From NCBI GenBank assembly GCA_964420995.1, contig CAYQUX010000009.1, positions 1-64,000 of the forward strand: a stretch of DNA of 64,000 nucleotides, given 5' to 3'. The stretch's first letter is position 1, and each line of letters begins with the position of its first letter. Of the stretch, positions 47,491-56,928 are shown one piece after another. A program made the position numbers and the translations under genes. The notes under the pieces are model-generated. The model saw only the letters and a list, made by a program, of their open reading frames with translations, had not been told where the DNA came from and made no database searches. Origin of the DNA: Leptolinea sp964420995. GTDB lineage: Bacteria > Chloroflexota > Anaerolineae > Anaerolineales > Anaerolineaceae.

Positions 47491-49128
47491 ATGATACGTT
47501 CTATGTTCACCGCTATTAATTCCATGTACCTGAATCAACAGTACCTGGACGTAGTCGCGGATAATCTTTCAAATGTCAACACACCGGGATTCAAAAGCAG
47601 CTTTGTGCGCTTCAAAGATCAATTCGCGCAAAGCATCAACGTGGGTGGCGCGCCGTCAGCAGAAACCGGCGGCACCAACCCCGTGCAGATCGGCCTGGGA
47701 ACCAACCTGGGAACCATCGGAAAGAGCTTCACACAGGGAGCCCTGACAGCCACCGGCAATGATTTGGATATGGCTATCTCAGGTGACGGATTCTTTGTTT
47801 ACAACAACGGTATCACCAACCTGTACTCGCGAGACGGCTCGCTGGCATTGGACGCGCAGGGTATGCTGGTGCATTCCTCCAGCGGCTACCGTATTCAGGG
47901 ATGGATGGCGGATGCCCTGGGGGATATTGATACCGGTTCACCCCTGGAAGACATCCAAATGCCAATCGACTCAACTGTGGCACGCGAGACAACATCCGCT
48001 TATATTCTGGGCAACCTGAACTCTGCCACCACAATTCCTGTCACCACAAGTGCTGCCACCATTTCCGGTACGTTAAGTCCCACCCAGACTTTCCCTCCTG
48101 CGGTTGGTGATACATTCTATCCGTACTCATACTCGACCAATTTCCAGGTGCAGGATTCAAATGGTGCCACCCAGACAGTCACATTAAACTTCACGAAAAC
48201 ATCCAATACCACATGGAACTGGGCGGCTGTTTATAGCGGATCCAATGTTGGCAACGGAACCGTAGCTTTCAATGCAGGTGATGGAACTTACGATGCAGTA
48301 GGGTCTACCTTGAACCCTACCATCACGGTGGGAACAGCCACTATCGACATGGATATGAGCTACCTTTCACGGCCAACCGGTGCCGCCAATAATGTCAGCC
48401 TTGGGCAACAGGATGGAACGGCAGCCGCGGATTATGATGTCACCATGGGTGTCTATGATCGGTTGGGTGATCTGATCCCGGTGGTTATCCGCTTCACCCG
48501 CACCAATAATCCGAATGTCTGGACGTACGGCCTTTCCCCCACCAATCCCAGCACTGCTACCATAGTTGACGCGGATGGGAACCCGTTGGCAAACGGTTCC
48601 ATTACCTTTGACACCAGTGGTCAGTACGTTAGCTCATCCGGCGCAGTGCAGGTTACGGCTGGAGCCGGAGCGGAATCTCCGTTCACTGTCGATCTCGACC
48701 TATCCGGCATGACCATGTTGAATACTGCCAGCAGCGCCGCTCTGGGCAGCCAGGACGGTCTGGGCGCCGGATCACTGATGGGTTTCACTGTGTCTTCCAA
48801 CACAGGGGAGATCTATGGAGCCTATTCCAATGGCGATCAGCGTCTGATTGGGCAGCTTTCCCTGGCCATGTTCGTCAACCCCACCGGTCTCGTCCGTCAG
48901 GGCGATAACTACTACACCGCCGGGTTGAACTCCGGCGAAGCCCGCATCGGCGCCCCGGATGCCGGCGGCCGCGGAGCAATCGCTTCGGGCTATGTGGAAG
49001 GTTCCAATGTGGATATGAGCCGCGAGTTTTCGAACATGATCCTGGCCCAGCGCGGTTTCCAGGCCTCTTCCCGCATCATTAACGCGTCTGACACGATCCT
49101 GCAGGAACTGGTCAACCTGGGACGGTAA
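47491..49128 (+). CDS. flgE: Hook protein FlgE
   Basis: 545 aa. The N-terminal signature VVADNLSNVNTPGFKSSFVRFKDQ, then LDMAISGDGFFVYNNG and NLYSRDGSLALDAQG; the C-terminus has GSNVDMSREFSNMILAQRGFQASSRIINASDTILQELVNL. The central region (about 180-400) is a Thr/Asn-rich insertion that makes the protein longer than enterobacterial FlgE (about 400 aa). CGGAGGG precedes the ATG. Confidence 0.95.
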   Translation: MIRSMFTAINSMYLNQQYLDVVADNLSNVNTPGFKSSFVRFKDQFAQSINVGGAPSAETGGTNPVQIGLGTNLGTIGKSFTQGALTATGNDLDMAISGDGFFVYNNGITNLYSRDGSLALDAQGMLVHSSSGYRIQGWMADALGDIDTGSPLEDIQMPIDSTVARETTSAYILGNLNSATTIPVTTSAATISGTLSPTQTFPPAVGDTFYPYSYSTNFQVQDSNGATQTVTLNFTKTSNTTWNWAAVYSGSNVGNGTVAFNAGDGTYDAVGSTLNPTITVGTATIDMDMSYLSRPTGAANNVSLGQQDGTAAADYDVTMGVYDRLGDLIPVVIRFTRTNNPNVWTYGLSPTNPSTATIVDADGNPLANGSITFDTSGQYVSSSGAVQVTAGAGAESPFTVDLDLSGMTMLNTASSAALGSQDGLGAGSLMGFTVSSNTGEIYGAYSNGDQRLIGQLSLAMFVNPTGLVRQGDNYYTAGLNSGEARIGAPDAGGRGAIASGYVEGSNVDMSREFSNMILAQRGFQASSRIINASDTILQELVNLGR

Positions 49129-49166
49129 TCCGTTCAGGAAAATGATGGAAAGCAGAGTTACCTGAT

Positions 49167-50513
49167 ATGTTAGTTCAGGGTTTGCAGCCGGTCCAACCCG
49201 GCGCCCGACCGGTCGATCAACCGTTACAGTTGCACCTAAATCAGAAGGTGTCAGCCGAAATTCTCAGTGTAAACGGCGAACAGATCGAAATGGTCATCCA
49301 GGGATACCGGGTGGTTGGCCGGCTGCAGACCAATGATCAGGCAGCGCAGCTTCAAGATCAACGCTTCGCGCAATTCATTGTCAAGGGCTCCATTGATGGA
49401 GTAATTCAACTGGCGCTGGCAAAAGCGGCGGATACCGCGCTGGCAAAGCAGCCCACATCGGCACTGGCAATGCTGTCGCAAAACCTGTTGATCCTTGGCA
49501 ACATGGAAACAACCGATCAAAATATCATGCTTGGGAAGGCCTTGTTAAGTCATGGCCTTCCCATAAATAATCAAACCCTGGAAGAGTTATCGCAGGCTTT
49601 GAATGGATTACCCGGCTGGGGGCAGACCGAAGCCGATATGGCAGCGGCGTTAAAAGCCGGCGGCATGCCCCTGACACAGAGCACCCTCTCCCTGGCTCTG
49701 CAGACTCTGCCAACCCTGGCAGATAGCGTCAGCCGGTTGCAGTCGCAGTTGACCGATCTGGCCAAAGGCCAGGCTGGAACCGAGATCGCCCGTCTGGCCA
49801 AACAGGTGTTAACACTGCTGCAATCCGCCACCCTGGATTGGTCAAAAGAACAACCCCTGCTGCTTGACGACCTGAAGCAGGCCATATCGGTTTGGGGAAA
49901 ATCACTGGAAGCGGAACTGGCACGGCAGGCCAATGGCGAAAAACTGCAAAGCGCGGACAGCTGGCTATCCATGGTGCAATTGCGCAGAGCGCTTGATGAA
50001 GGCGGGCTGCGTACGGCGGTACGTACCATTGACCAATTCATGGAAGGTGTGCGCCAGATGCAGTTTCTTAATACCGCGCGACCGATTGAGAATGGCAATC
50101 CACCCTGGCTGCTGGTAAATTTGCCGGTGGCGGCTCATATACCGGGGCAGGCGAACCAGCAAAATGGCTTTTTCCCTGCCAGCCTGCGTATCGCCTATCG
50201 CTCGGAAGGCAAGGTTAAGCGCATTGACCCCGAAAATACCCGCCTTGTTCTGACGGTTGACCTTCAGGACGGTGATTATGTCACCGCCGACCTGTCGATC
50301 ATTGGGAAACGGGTTGGCGCCTGGTTGTCTGTGTCATCGGAAGATTTGAAAGACAGGGCTGTGGAAAACCTGCCAGACCTGGAAACCCGTCTGGAGAAGC
50401 TGGGTTTGAGCCTTAAAGTGGCCCATTGTGACGTTGCCGCGGTTGGACCAGTATTATCTCAGGAGGAAACTGAGACATATCCCGGTTCACAGGGGATTAA
50501 TTTAGAGGTATAG
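49167..50513 (+). CDS. FliK/YlqG-like protein paired with a small FlhB-like protein
   Basis: 448 aa, soluble. The N-terminus (LHLNQKVSAEILSVNGEQIEMVIQGYRVVGRLQ) is the type seen in FliK-like/YlqG proteins; the long middle is helical with many Leu/Gln; the C-terminal part (about 345-440) has NTRLVLTVDLQDGDYVTADLSIIGKRVGAWLSV, like a hook-length-control C-domain. In Bacillus ylqG lies directly before ylqH (FlhB-like), the same arrangement as here, where the next gene starts 2 nt later. Function unknown, presumably a second substrate-switch factor. Confidence 0.7.
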   Translation: MLVQGLQPVQPGARPVDQPLQLHLNQKVSAEILSVNGEQIEMVIQGYRVVGRLQTNDQAAQLQDQRFAQFIVKGSIDGVIQLALAKAADTALAKQPTSALAMLSQNLLILGNMETTDQNIMLGKALLSHGLPINNQTLEELSQALNGLPGWGQTEADMAAALKAGGMPLTQSTLSLALQTLPTLADSVSRLQSQLTDLAKGQAGTEIARLAKQVLTLLQSATLDWSKEQPLLLDDLKQAISVWGKSLEAELARQANGEKLQSADSWLSMVQLRRALDEGGLRTAVRTIDQFMEGVRQMQFLNTARPIENGNPPWLLVNLPVAAHIPGQANQQNGFFPASLRIAYRSEGKVKRIDPENTRLVLTVDLQDGDYVTADLSIIGKRVGAWLSVSSEDLKDRAVENLPDLETRLEKLGLSLKVAHCDVAAVGPVLSQEETETYPGSQGINLEV

Positions 50514-50515
50514 GT

Positions 50516-50812
50516 ATGGATAATCCGACCAAACCTCCCGCCAGAAACGCCGTCAAGACGGCCATTGCTTTACAGTATGATCCTTATACTGATGAAGCTC
50601 CCCGGGTTGTTGCCACGGGGAAAGGGGAAATTGCTGATAAAATTTTAAAAATCGCGCAGGAAAATCAAATTCCTATTCGAGAAGATCCGATACTGGCTCA
50701 GGCGCTTTCTCTGGTGGACCTGGAAGAAGAGATACCTTCTGAGTTATATGCCGTAGTTGCCGAAGTTCTGGGGTGGGTTTACCGGCTTCGGGAAAAATCC
50801 ATTCAGGGATGA
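50516..50812 (+). CDS. Stand-alone FlhB C-terminal domain protein (YlqH-like)
   Basis: 98 aa, no membrane helix. It matches the part of the FlhB cytoplasmic domain after the cleavage site: AIALQYDPYTDEAPRVVATGKGEIADKILKIAQEN, then IREDPILAQALSLVDLEEEIPSELYAVVAEVLGWVYRL. The NPTH motif itself is missing, as in other FlhX/YlqH proteins. Such proteins can substitute for the cleaved FlhB fragment. It overlaps no gene; the PilZ-like gene starts 7 nt later. Confidence 0.9.
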   Translation: MDNPTKPPARNAVKTAIALQYDPYTDEAPRVVATGKGEIADKILKIAQENQIPIREDPILAQALSLVDLEEEIPSELYAVVAEVLGWVYRLREKSIQG

Positions 50813-50819
50813 TTTAAAA

Positions 50820-51155
50820 ATGACGTTGCCAACCAGGCCGGCTGTAGAGCGTAGACAATATTACCGCTTGTTATATCCTCCGGAGTTCGCGCCAGAAATT
50901 GTCATTCTTGGAATGACATTTAAAGTACTGGATATTTCCGAAAAAGGCGCGCGCTTTCGAAAAGATTTTTCCACGCGAATAGATACCGGTCAGGCGGTTC
51001 AGGGGGTGTTGATATTTCAGGATCTGTCCAAAGTCGAGTTCAAGGGCTACATTCTGCGGGTTGTGAACCGGGAAGCCGTGGTAATCTTTCTCAAGAATCT
51101 TCCCTATCAAAGAATCATGTCTGAACAACGTTATATACAACGTAACTTATCCTGA
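50820..51155 (+). CDS. PilZ-domain-like protein
   Basis: 111 aa from the ATG at 50820; an earlier start at 50757 would lie in the preceding gene. The N-terminus has RRQYYRLLYPPEFAPEI, resembling the RxxxR part of PilZ, followed by KVLDISEKGARFR (the D/NxSxxG part) and a beta-rich remainder with FKGYILRVVNREAVVIFL. PilZ proteins bind cyclic di-GMP; here the RxxxR is RRQYYR. It may be a YcgR-like motor brake. GGGATGATTT upstream gives only a moderate ribosome binding site. Confidence 0.8.
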   Translation: MTLPTRPAVERRQYYRLLYPPEFAPEIVILGMTFKVLDISEKGARFRKDFSTRIDTGQAVQGVLIFQDLSKVEFKGYILRVVNREAVVIFLKNLPYQRIMSEQRYIQRNLS

Positions 51156-51406
51156 AAAAAACTGGATTTACATTTTCTTCCCCCCTTTTTTATGGGGGGT
51201 TTACTGTGATAGACGTCAGGAATCGTTAGGATAATAAAAGGTTCTTAGCAGAATCGCTTCAACATTTCCACTTTGATGGAGATTCTATTTGTTGTATGCT
51301 ATTAACGTGTAAGGGGTTTTTTCGTATCAAAATTGTTTTATTTGTTGGTCAGCGGTAACCGGAAGGTAACCGACATTCTCTCCTGGAATGGTTTGAGGAT
51401 ACCCTT
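51156..51406 (+). other. Intergenic region between hook-basal body and chemotaxis operons
   Basis: 251 bp. CCCCCC (51180-51185) and GGGGGG (51194-51199) form a 6-bp hairpin soon after the PilZ-like gene, with only TTTA after it, so it is a weak terminator. A sigma-70-like promoter candidate lies at 51273-51300. The direct repeat GGTAACC occurs twice near 51354-51371. Confidence 0.5.
51273..51300 (+). promoter_or_regulatory. Candidate sigma-70-type promoter for the che operon
   Basis: TTGATG (51273-51278), 16-nt spacer, TATGCT (51295-51300), each matching four of six consensus bases. It would give a leader of about 100 nt before cheA. No sigma-28 site is evident. Confidence 0.35.
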
Positions 51407-53539
51407 ATGGAATTGAACTTTGATCTGGCTGAAGACGAATTTCCGATTTTCATGGCAGAAACAGATGAACAACTTCAAGTCCTGGATGATGGCCTGATCC
51501 GACTGGAACGTGAAGGTGAGAACATGGAGCTGCTCCAGGCGTTATTCAGGGCGGCGCATACACTAAAAGGTACAGCGGGAATGATTGGTCATAAACGCAT
51601 GGTCAATCTCACTCATTCCATGGAAACGGCGTTGGATTGCCTGCGTAAGCATACGATCAATGTAACCACTAACCTGATCGATCTTTGCCTTGAAGCGACA
51701 GATGCGTTGCGCAACCTGCGGGAAGAAGTCATTACCCGTCAGGAATGCGGCGTGGCTGTTGATGTATTAACTGACAGGTTCTCAGCACTGGTTCTGGCCG
51801 GAAGCTCAACCCCCGGGACAGAGGCCAGAGTGGAAGCGCCGGCGGCAATAAAGAAACCTGCCGATACCCTTGTTCCGGAAACCCGGGTGAAAAACGAGGG
51901 CAATGGATTCGTAATCCGGGTGGAAATCTCTCAAAACAGCATCGCTTCAGCCGCCCGGGCTTTTCAGGTAATGATGGAAATGCAAGGGCTTGGGACGATT
52001 AAGAAAATGAATCCCACCCAGGAAGAAATTGAGACTTCCAAACCCGTCAATATCATCACCATTGATCTTGATACCCAAAAGACGGATATGGATATTCTCA
52101 AGGCGCTCGATACACTTTCAGAATTGGATAAGGTCGAGATTTTCCCGGCTGGAACAATCCTGACGGAAGAAATGGTATCGGAAACACCCCGGGGGCCGTC
52201 AATACCCGAGCCATTAACCCCTGCGAAACAGGAGGCTCCCCAGGCAGCCGCTACCCGTCCCGCCACACCGGCGCCGACAGCGGATGTTGCTGGAGCCAAC
52301 AGCCCAAAAACCGGCGGTTCCCCGGCCACGGTGGAAAAAACCGTGCGCACCAGTGTGGAACGCCTTGATAACCTGATGAATCTGGTTGGTGAATTGATCA
52401 CTGACCGGAACCGGCTATACCAGATCCGGGGGACACTAGAAGCGTCCATTCGCAACAGCAATCAATTGGATGTGCTTTCTGATACCATCACACACGTTGG
52501 GCGGATAACCGATCAATTGCAGATGGAAGTGATGGGCATTCGCATGCTGCCGGTTTCCAACACCTTCAATAAATTCCCGCGCATGGTTCGCGACCTTTCT
52601 CTGAAATTGAACAAAAAGATAGACCTGACCATTGAAGGTGAGAACACCGAACTGGACAGATCGGTTATTGAAGAAATCAACGACCCGTTGATTCACCTTA
52701 TTCGCAATTCTGTGGATCATGGTATCGAGACAGCCGAGGAGCGGGCGAAATCCGGCAAACCGGAAAGGGCTGTCATCAAACTAACCGCCCGTCACGAACA
52801 GGGACGTATCATCCTTACCGTGGAAGATGACGGAAAAGGCATTGATCCTGACAAAATTCGTACCGTTGCTGTCGGCAAAGGGATCATCAGCGAAACGGAT
52901 GCTGCATCGCTCGGTGAAGATGAGGCTATAAACCTGATCTTCTCCTCAGGTTTCTCCACTGCCAAGGTAATTAACGATGTCTCCGGACGTGGTGTTGGAC
53001 TGGATATCGTACGCAATAATATTCAGAGGTTAAACGGAACGGTAATGGTTGAAACCGAGAAGGGTAAAGGAACGCGGTTCATGGTCACATTACCGCTTAC
53101 CCTGGCTATTGTGCCCACATTGCTGGTTCAGATCGGCAAGAATACCCTGGCTATTCCACTGGTAACCGTTCTGGAAACGCTGCGAATTTCCATCGACGAG
53201 GTTCAAACCGTCAATTCCAAACCGGTAATCCGGCTTCGCGACAAAGTGCTGCCACTGCTCGAAATGGCTGACACATTCGGATACAAATCCTCCCGCAAGG
53301 AACAGGGATACCGTTATGTGGTGGTTGTGGGCATGGGTAAACAACAAATGGGATTGGCCGTTGACAACCTTCTCGGGCAGGAAGAAGTGGTTGTTAAATC
53401 GCTGGGTTTAGTGATTGGAGAGGTGGTAGGTATCGCCAGCGCGGCCATCCTCGGAGATGGTTCAGTCATCCTGATCGTGGATGTTCAGGACCTTTTCCAG
53501 GTCTCCGGACAAAAATCTGGAAGCAATAAAAAGGAGTAG
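51407..53539 (+). CDS. cheA: Chemotaxis histidine kinase CheA
   Basis: 710 aa. HPt domain with the phosphorylated H51 (LFRAAHTLKGTAGMIGH), a Pro/Ala-rich linker near 265-305, dimerisation domain (about 310-370; VRTSVERLDNLMNLVGELIT), ATPase domain with IRNSVDHGIET, DDGKGID and SGRGVGLDIV, and a C-terminal CheW-like P5 domain (about 570-705; PTLLVQIGKNTLAIPL). The region around 165-260 probably takes the place of P2. It phosphorylates CheY and CheB and takes its input from the MCP through CheW. Confidence 0.97.
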   Translation: MELNFDLAEDEFPIFMAETDEQLQVLDDGLIRLEREGENMELLQALFRAAHTLKGTAGMIGHKRMVNLTHSMETALDCLRKHTINVTTNLIDLCLEATDALRNLREEVITRQECGVAVDVLTDRFSALVLAGSSTPGTEARVEAPAAIKKPADTLVPETRVKNEGNGFVIRVEISQNSIASAARAFQVMMEMQGLGTIKKMNPTQEEIETSKPVNIITIDLDTQKTDMDILKALDTLSELDKVEIFPAGTILTEEMVSETPRGPSIPEPLTPAKQEAPQAAATRPATPAPTADVAGANSPKTGGSPATVEKTVRTSVERLDNLMNLVGELITDRNRLYQIRGTLEASIRNSNQLDVLSDTITHVGRITDQLQMEVMGIRMLPVSNTFNKFPRMVRDLSLKLNKKIDLTIEGENTELDRSVIEEINDPLIHLIRNSVDHGIETAEERAKSGKPERAVIKLTARHEQGRIILTVEDDGKGIDPDKIRTVAVGKGIISETDAASLGEDEAINLIFSSGFSTAKVINDVSGRGVGLDIVRNNIQRLNGTVMVETEKGKGTRFMVTLPLTLAIVPTLLVQIGKNTLAIPLVTVLETLRISIDEVQTVNSKPVIRLRDKVLPLLEMADTFGYKSSRKEQGYRYVVVVGMGKQQMGLAVDNLLGQEEVVVKSLGLVIGEVVGIASAAILGDGSVILIVDVQDLFQVSGQKSGSNKKE

Positions 53540-53545
53540 GGCTAG

Positions 53546-54160
53546 ATGACCGCAGAATCACGAATGATGGATGCGAAACTAAAGGAAAAAATGCTCGCCA
53601 TTGCGGCCCGCGGCTTTTCGAATTCCGCTCAGGGTCTGTCAAAAATGATCGGGCAAGATTTGAATGTAACATCACCGGATGTTGACCTGGTTCCTTTAAA
53701 AGAAATTGCTGATATTCTGGGCGGTCCTGACGCTGACGCGGTGGGAGTTTACTTACGGTTTAATGGCGACCTGGTCGGGCAGATCATGATGATCATTTCC
53801 TACCAGCAGGCACTGGAATTCTGCGATATGGTGCTTGATTCGCCCACCGGAACGACTCAAGATTTTGGGAGCATGGAACGGTCCGCGCTGTCAGAGATCG
53901 GCAACCTGACCGGAACCTTTTTCCTGAACGCCATCTATGAACTTACCGGGCTTTCCGCACTACCCAGCCCCCCGGCGGTGATGGTCGATATGGTCGGGTC
54001 AATTCTCGATGTGGTTATTGCCTCACTTGGCGCCGTTTCTGATCAAATCCTTATGTTCAAAGCTGCCTTCCAGATTGGCGAACGAAAAATTCAAGCCGAC
54101 TTCTGGATCATCCCGGACCCCGAAACAATGGAAAAAATTTCTGTCACGGAGATGAAATAG
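53546..54160 (+). CDS. cheC: CheC-family CheY-P phosphatase
   Basis: 204 aa. CheC fold with one clear phosphatase site SALSEIGNLTGTFFLNAI (Glu and Asn at the E-x2-N spacing). The first site, near residues 18-30, reads IAARGFSNSAQGLSKMIG, so its Glu is lost. It probably acts with CheD, whose gene follows 1 nt later, as in Thermotoga and Bacillus. The absence of cheZ fits this. Confidence 0.88.
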   Translation: MTAESRMMDAKLKEKMLAIAARGFSNSAQGLSKMIGQDLNVTSPDVDLVPLKEIADILGGPDADAVGVYLRFNGDLVGQIMMIISYQQALEFCDMVLDSPTGTTQDFGSMERSALSEIGNLTGTFFLNAIYELTGLSALPSPPAVMVDMVGSILDVVIASLGAVSDQILMFKAAFQIGERKIQADFWIIPDPETMEKISVTEMK

Positions 54161-54161
54161 C

Positions 54162-54659
54162 ATGAGTGGAGCAATGTCCTCCGTCGGTCTGGGTGAATAT
54201 ATAGTCAGCCATGATCCGCAGGATGTTTTGATTGCCTTTGGTCTTGGATCCTGTCTGGGTATTGGTATGTTTGACCCGGTGTCTAAAGTTGGGGGATTGA
54301 TCCATGTTGTCTTACCCGAGCACAAGGCGGGTAACGACCCAAATCACGCGAAGTTTGTTGATACTGGCATTCCGATGTTACTGAAGAAAGTTGTGGCGGA
54401 AGGTGCTGTTGAATCCCGCCTGATCATCAGGATGGCTGGCGGAGCGAATATGCTGGTTTCTCCAGGGCTTTCCGGTACATTTGATATCGGCACGCGGAAC
54501 ATCAATATGGCGCATGAGATATTAAAAAAGTTAAACCTGAAATTGCAAAAAGAAGAGGTTGGTGGACAGGTTGGAAGAACTGTTCGGTTATATATTGCGG
54601 ATGGACGCATGACGGTTCGCATGATGGGATCTCAAGAACGAGATTTAGGCACAGCCTAA
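54162..54659 (+). CDS. cheD: Chemoreceptor glutamine deamidase CheD
   Basis: 165 aa. Catalytic Cys C31 in GLGSCLGI, His H48 in GGLIHVVLPEH, and the downstream GGANML and RSVRLYIADG-like strands are typical. It deamidates Gln in MCPs and modulates CheC. It starts 1 nt after the cheC stop. Confidence 0.93.
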   Translation: MSGAMSSVGLGEYIVSHDPQDVLIAFGLGSCLGIGMFDPVSKVGGLIHVVLPEHKAGNDPNHAKFVDTGIPMLLKKVVAEGAVESRLIIRMAGGANMLVSPGLSGTFDIGTRNINMAHEILKKLNLKLQKEEVGGQVGRTVRLYIADGRMTVRMMGSQERDLGTA

Positions 54660-54679
54660 TTCAAAAAGGAGTTGGAAGA

Positions 54680-55036
54680 ATGACAAAAGTGCTTGTAGTT
54701 GATGATGCCGAATTTCTTCGCGTACGCATTACAAAAATGCTGGCGGGGGAAGGCTACGAAGTAAATGAAGCAGAAAATGGCGCGAAGGCTGTAGAGTTGT
54801 ACAAACAAATCAAGCCCGATGTGGTCCTTATGGACATTACCATGCCGGAAATGGATGGGCTGACGGCTTTGAAAACCATCCGGGGATCTGATCCCAATGC
54901 GCGCATCATCATGTTGACCGCACTGGGACAGGAATCTGTGGTCATGGAAGCGGTAAAAGCCGGTGCGAAAGACTTTGTGGTCAAACCATACGATAGCGAC
55001 AGAGTCCTGCAGGCTATTTCCAAAGCCATCAAATAG
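54680..55036 (+). CDS. cheY: Chemotaxis response regulator CheY
   Basis: 118 aa, single receiver domain. D8-D9 acidic pair, phospho-acceptor D52 (VVLMDITMPEMDG), T80 (MLTAL) and K102 (FVVKPYD). CheY-P binds FliM. AAAGGAG precedes the ATG. Placed inside the che operon, it is the likely motor effector; the other single receiver at 13239 is more divergent. Confidence 0.95.
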   Translation: MTKVLVVDDAEFLRVRITKMLAGEGYEVNEAENGAKAVELYKQIKPDVVLMDITMPEMDGLTALKTIRGSDPNARIIMLTALGQESVVMEAVKAGAKDFVVKPYDSDRVLQAISKAIK

Positions 55037-55041
55037 AACCT

Positions 55042-56109
55042 ATGGGAAACCAGGTCGAGAGTTCTGCCCCTGTTAAGGTGCTGGTGGTGGATGATTCCGC
55101 CTTCATGCGCTTTACTATTACAAAACACCTGAACGAGTTCTCGGGTATCGTTGTCCTGGGCGCGGCTAAAGACGGCCGCGAAGCCCTGGAAATGATTCCC
55201 AAACTCAAACCAGACGTGGTCACTTTGGATGTCGAAATGCCCAATCTGGATGGGCTTTCCACCCTGCGGGAGATCATGTCGCGGCATCCTCTTCCGGTTG
55301 TCATGCTTTCAAGTCTGACATCTGAGGGTACTCTTGAGACAGTCAGGGCATTAACCCTGGGCGCGGTGGATTTTGTCGCAAAACCGGATAATAAAGCCAA
55401 CATGGCCTCCATTCTGAGTGAGGTCGGGAACAAGGTTTTACGCGCAGCCAAAGCCAAAGTATGGCAGACACCCGCGCCTGCCATGTTCATCGAACAGCAG
55501 CCTTCGGCGCGAATCCTTGAGAAAAAGGTAAGGCCGCTGCGGAATCAAGACAAGATTGTGGTGATCGGGTCATCAACCGGCGGGCCGAGGGCATTGAATA
55601 CCGTTGTCCCCATGCTCGGGTCAGATATTCAGGCCGCTTTTGTGATTATTCAGCATATGCCGGCAGGGTTTACCCGTTCATTATCCGAGCGGTTGAACAA
55701 TACATCCGAGTTACTGGTAAAAGAAGCCTCTCCTGACGATGGATTGGAAGTTGGTAAAGTATTGCTCGCCCCGGGTGGGTTTCACATGGTGTTTGACGAA
55801 CGGGAGAAGGTGACTCTTAATCAAAACCCTGCCGTGCATGGTGTCCGTCCAGCGGTGGACGTAACCCTGCTTTCAATTGCCAAATTATACGGGCCGAGGG
55901 TTGTCACGGCCATTTTGACCGGTATGGGAAGCGATGGAACCAATGCCGCCCTCATGGTTCATAACTCAGGCGGCTGGGTGATTTCGGAAGCGGAAGAGAC
56001 CTGTGTGGTGTATGGAATGCCGCGTTCCGTTTTCGAAGCAGGCGCGTCCAACGAAGTTGTTCCATTGGACAGGGTTGCCGACGCCATAAAAGCGGCTGTG
56101 GGAAAATAA
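55042..56109 (+). CDS. cheB: Chemotaxis methylesterase CheB
   Basis: 355 aa. N-terminal receiver domain with VDDSAFMRF and VVTLDVEMPNLDGL, then the methylesterase domain (about 170-350) with the serine motif GSSTGGPRAL, the histidine in IIQHMPAGFT and the aspartate in TGMGSDGTNAAL. It removes methyl groups from receptor glutamates. cheR follows 1 nt later. Confidence 0.96.
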   Translation: MGNQVESSAPVKVLVVDDSAFMRFTITKHLNEFSGIVVLGAAKDGREALEMIPKLKPDVVTLDVEMPNLDGLSTLREIMSRHPLPVVMLSSLTSEGTLETVRALTLGAVDFVAKPDNKANMASILSEVGNKVLRAAKAKVWQTPAPAMFIEQQPSARILEKKVRPLRNQDKIVVIGSSTGGPRALNTVVPMLGSDIQAAFVIIQHMPAGFTRSLSERLNNTSELLVKEASPDDGLEVGKVLLAPGGFHMVFDEREKVTLNQNPAVHGVRPAVDVTLLSIAKLYGPRVVTAILTGMGSDGTNAALMVHNSGGWVISEAEETCVVYGMPRSVFEAGASNEVVPLDRVADAIKAAVGK

Positions 56110-56110
56110 A

Positions 56111-56899
56111 ATGGAACTAGACGTTTACGAACGAATTAAGTCGATTGTAAAAACAAGTGTCGGTATAGACCTTGAGCACTACAAGGACGAGCAAATGCGC
56201 CGGCGGTTGGATTCCTGGCTGGTTCGGTCTGGAATGCCCTCATGGGATGCCTATTTTGCCCGGATCAAGGTCGACCAGGACGAGTTATTGAAATTCCGGA
56301 ATTATTTGACGATTAATGTCACCGAATTTTATCGTGATGTTGAACGCTGGAAGCATCTTCAATCGACGGTACTTCCCATGCTCGTAAAGGAAAGCGCCGG
56401 GAAACCCGGGTTGCGTATCTGGAGCGCGGGTTGCTCAATCGGGGCTGAACCTTTCACCCTGGGTATGATCATGGAAGAGCTGACCCCCAACCGCAAACAT
56501 TACATCCTGGGCACCGATCTGGATAAAGGCGCCATTGCCAGAGCGACATCTGGAGGCGCGTTTATTCAAGAAGAAATTCGCGGCCTGAGCCCCTCCCAGC
56601 GTACTTTGTATTTGCGGCCAGGCGGACCGCCTTTCTATGTAACCGAATCGCTTGTCAAGAAAATCACATTCCGCGAACAAAACATGATCTCGGATACTTT
56701 TGAGACGGATTTTGATTTGATCGTTTGCCGGAATGTTGTCATCTACTTTACCAGTTCCACGAAAGACCTGTTGTATAAGAAATTTGCCAATTCCTTGCGA
56801 AAAGGCGGCGTTCTATTTATTGGCGGCACCGAGATTATTCCTCATCCCCAGGATTTTGGACTACGCAGTATTGGGATTTCTTTTTATCAAAAAATCTGA
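56111..56899 (+). CDS. cheR: Chemotaxis methyltransferase CheR
   Basis: 262 aa. N-terminal CheR helical domain (IKSIVKTSVGIDLEHYKDEQMRRRL, LTINVTEFYRD) and a C-terminal SAM-binding domain with IWSAGCSIGAEPFTLGMIMEEL, ILGTDLDKGAIARA and DLIVCRNVVIYF. It methylates receptor glutamates. Tightly spaced after cheB. Confidence 0.95.
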   Translation: MELDVYERIKSIVKTSVGIDLEHYKDEQMRRRLDSWLVRSGMPSWDAYFARIKVDQDELLKFRNYLTINVTEFYRDVERWKHLQSTVLPMLVKESAGKPGLRIWSAGCSIGAEPFTLGMIMEELTPNRKHYILGTDLDKGAIARATSGGAFIQEEIRGLSPSQRTLYLRPGGPPFYVTESLVKKITFREQNMISDTFETDFDLIVCRNVVIYFTSSTKDLLYKKFANSLRKGGVLFIGGTEIIPHPQDFGLRSIGISFYQKI

Positions 56900-56928
56900 T
56901 TCCCATCGGATAGTTCGGAGATAACGTT

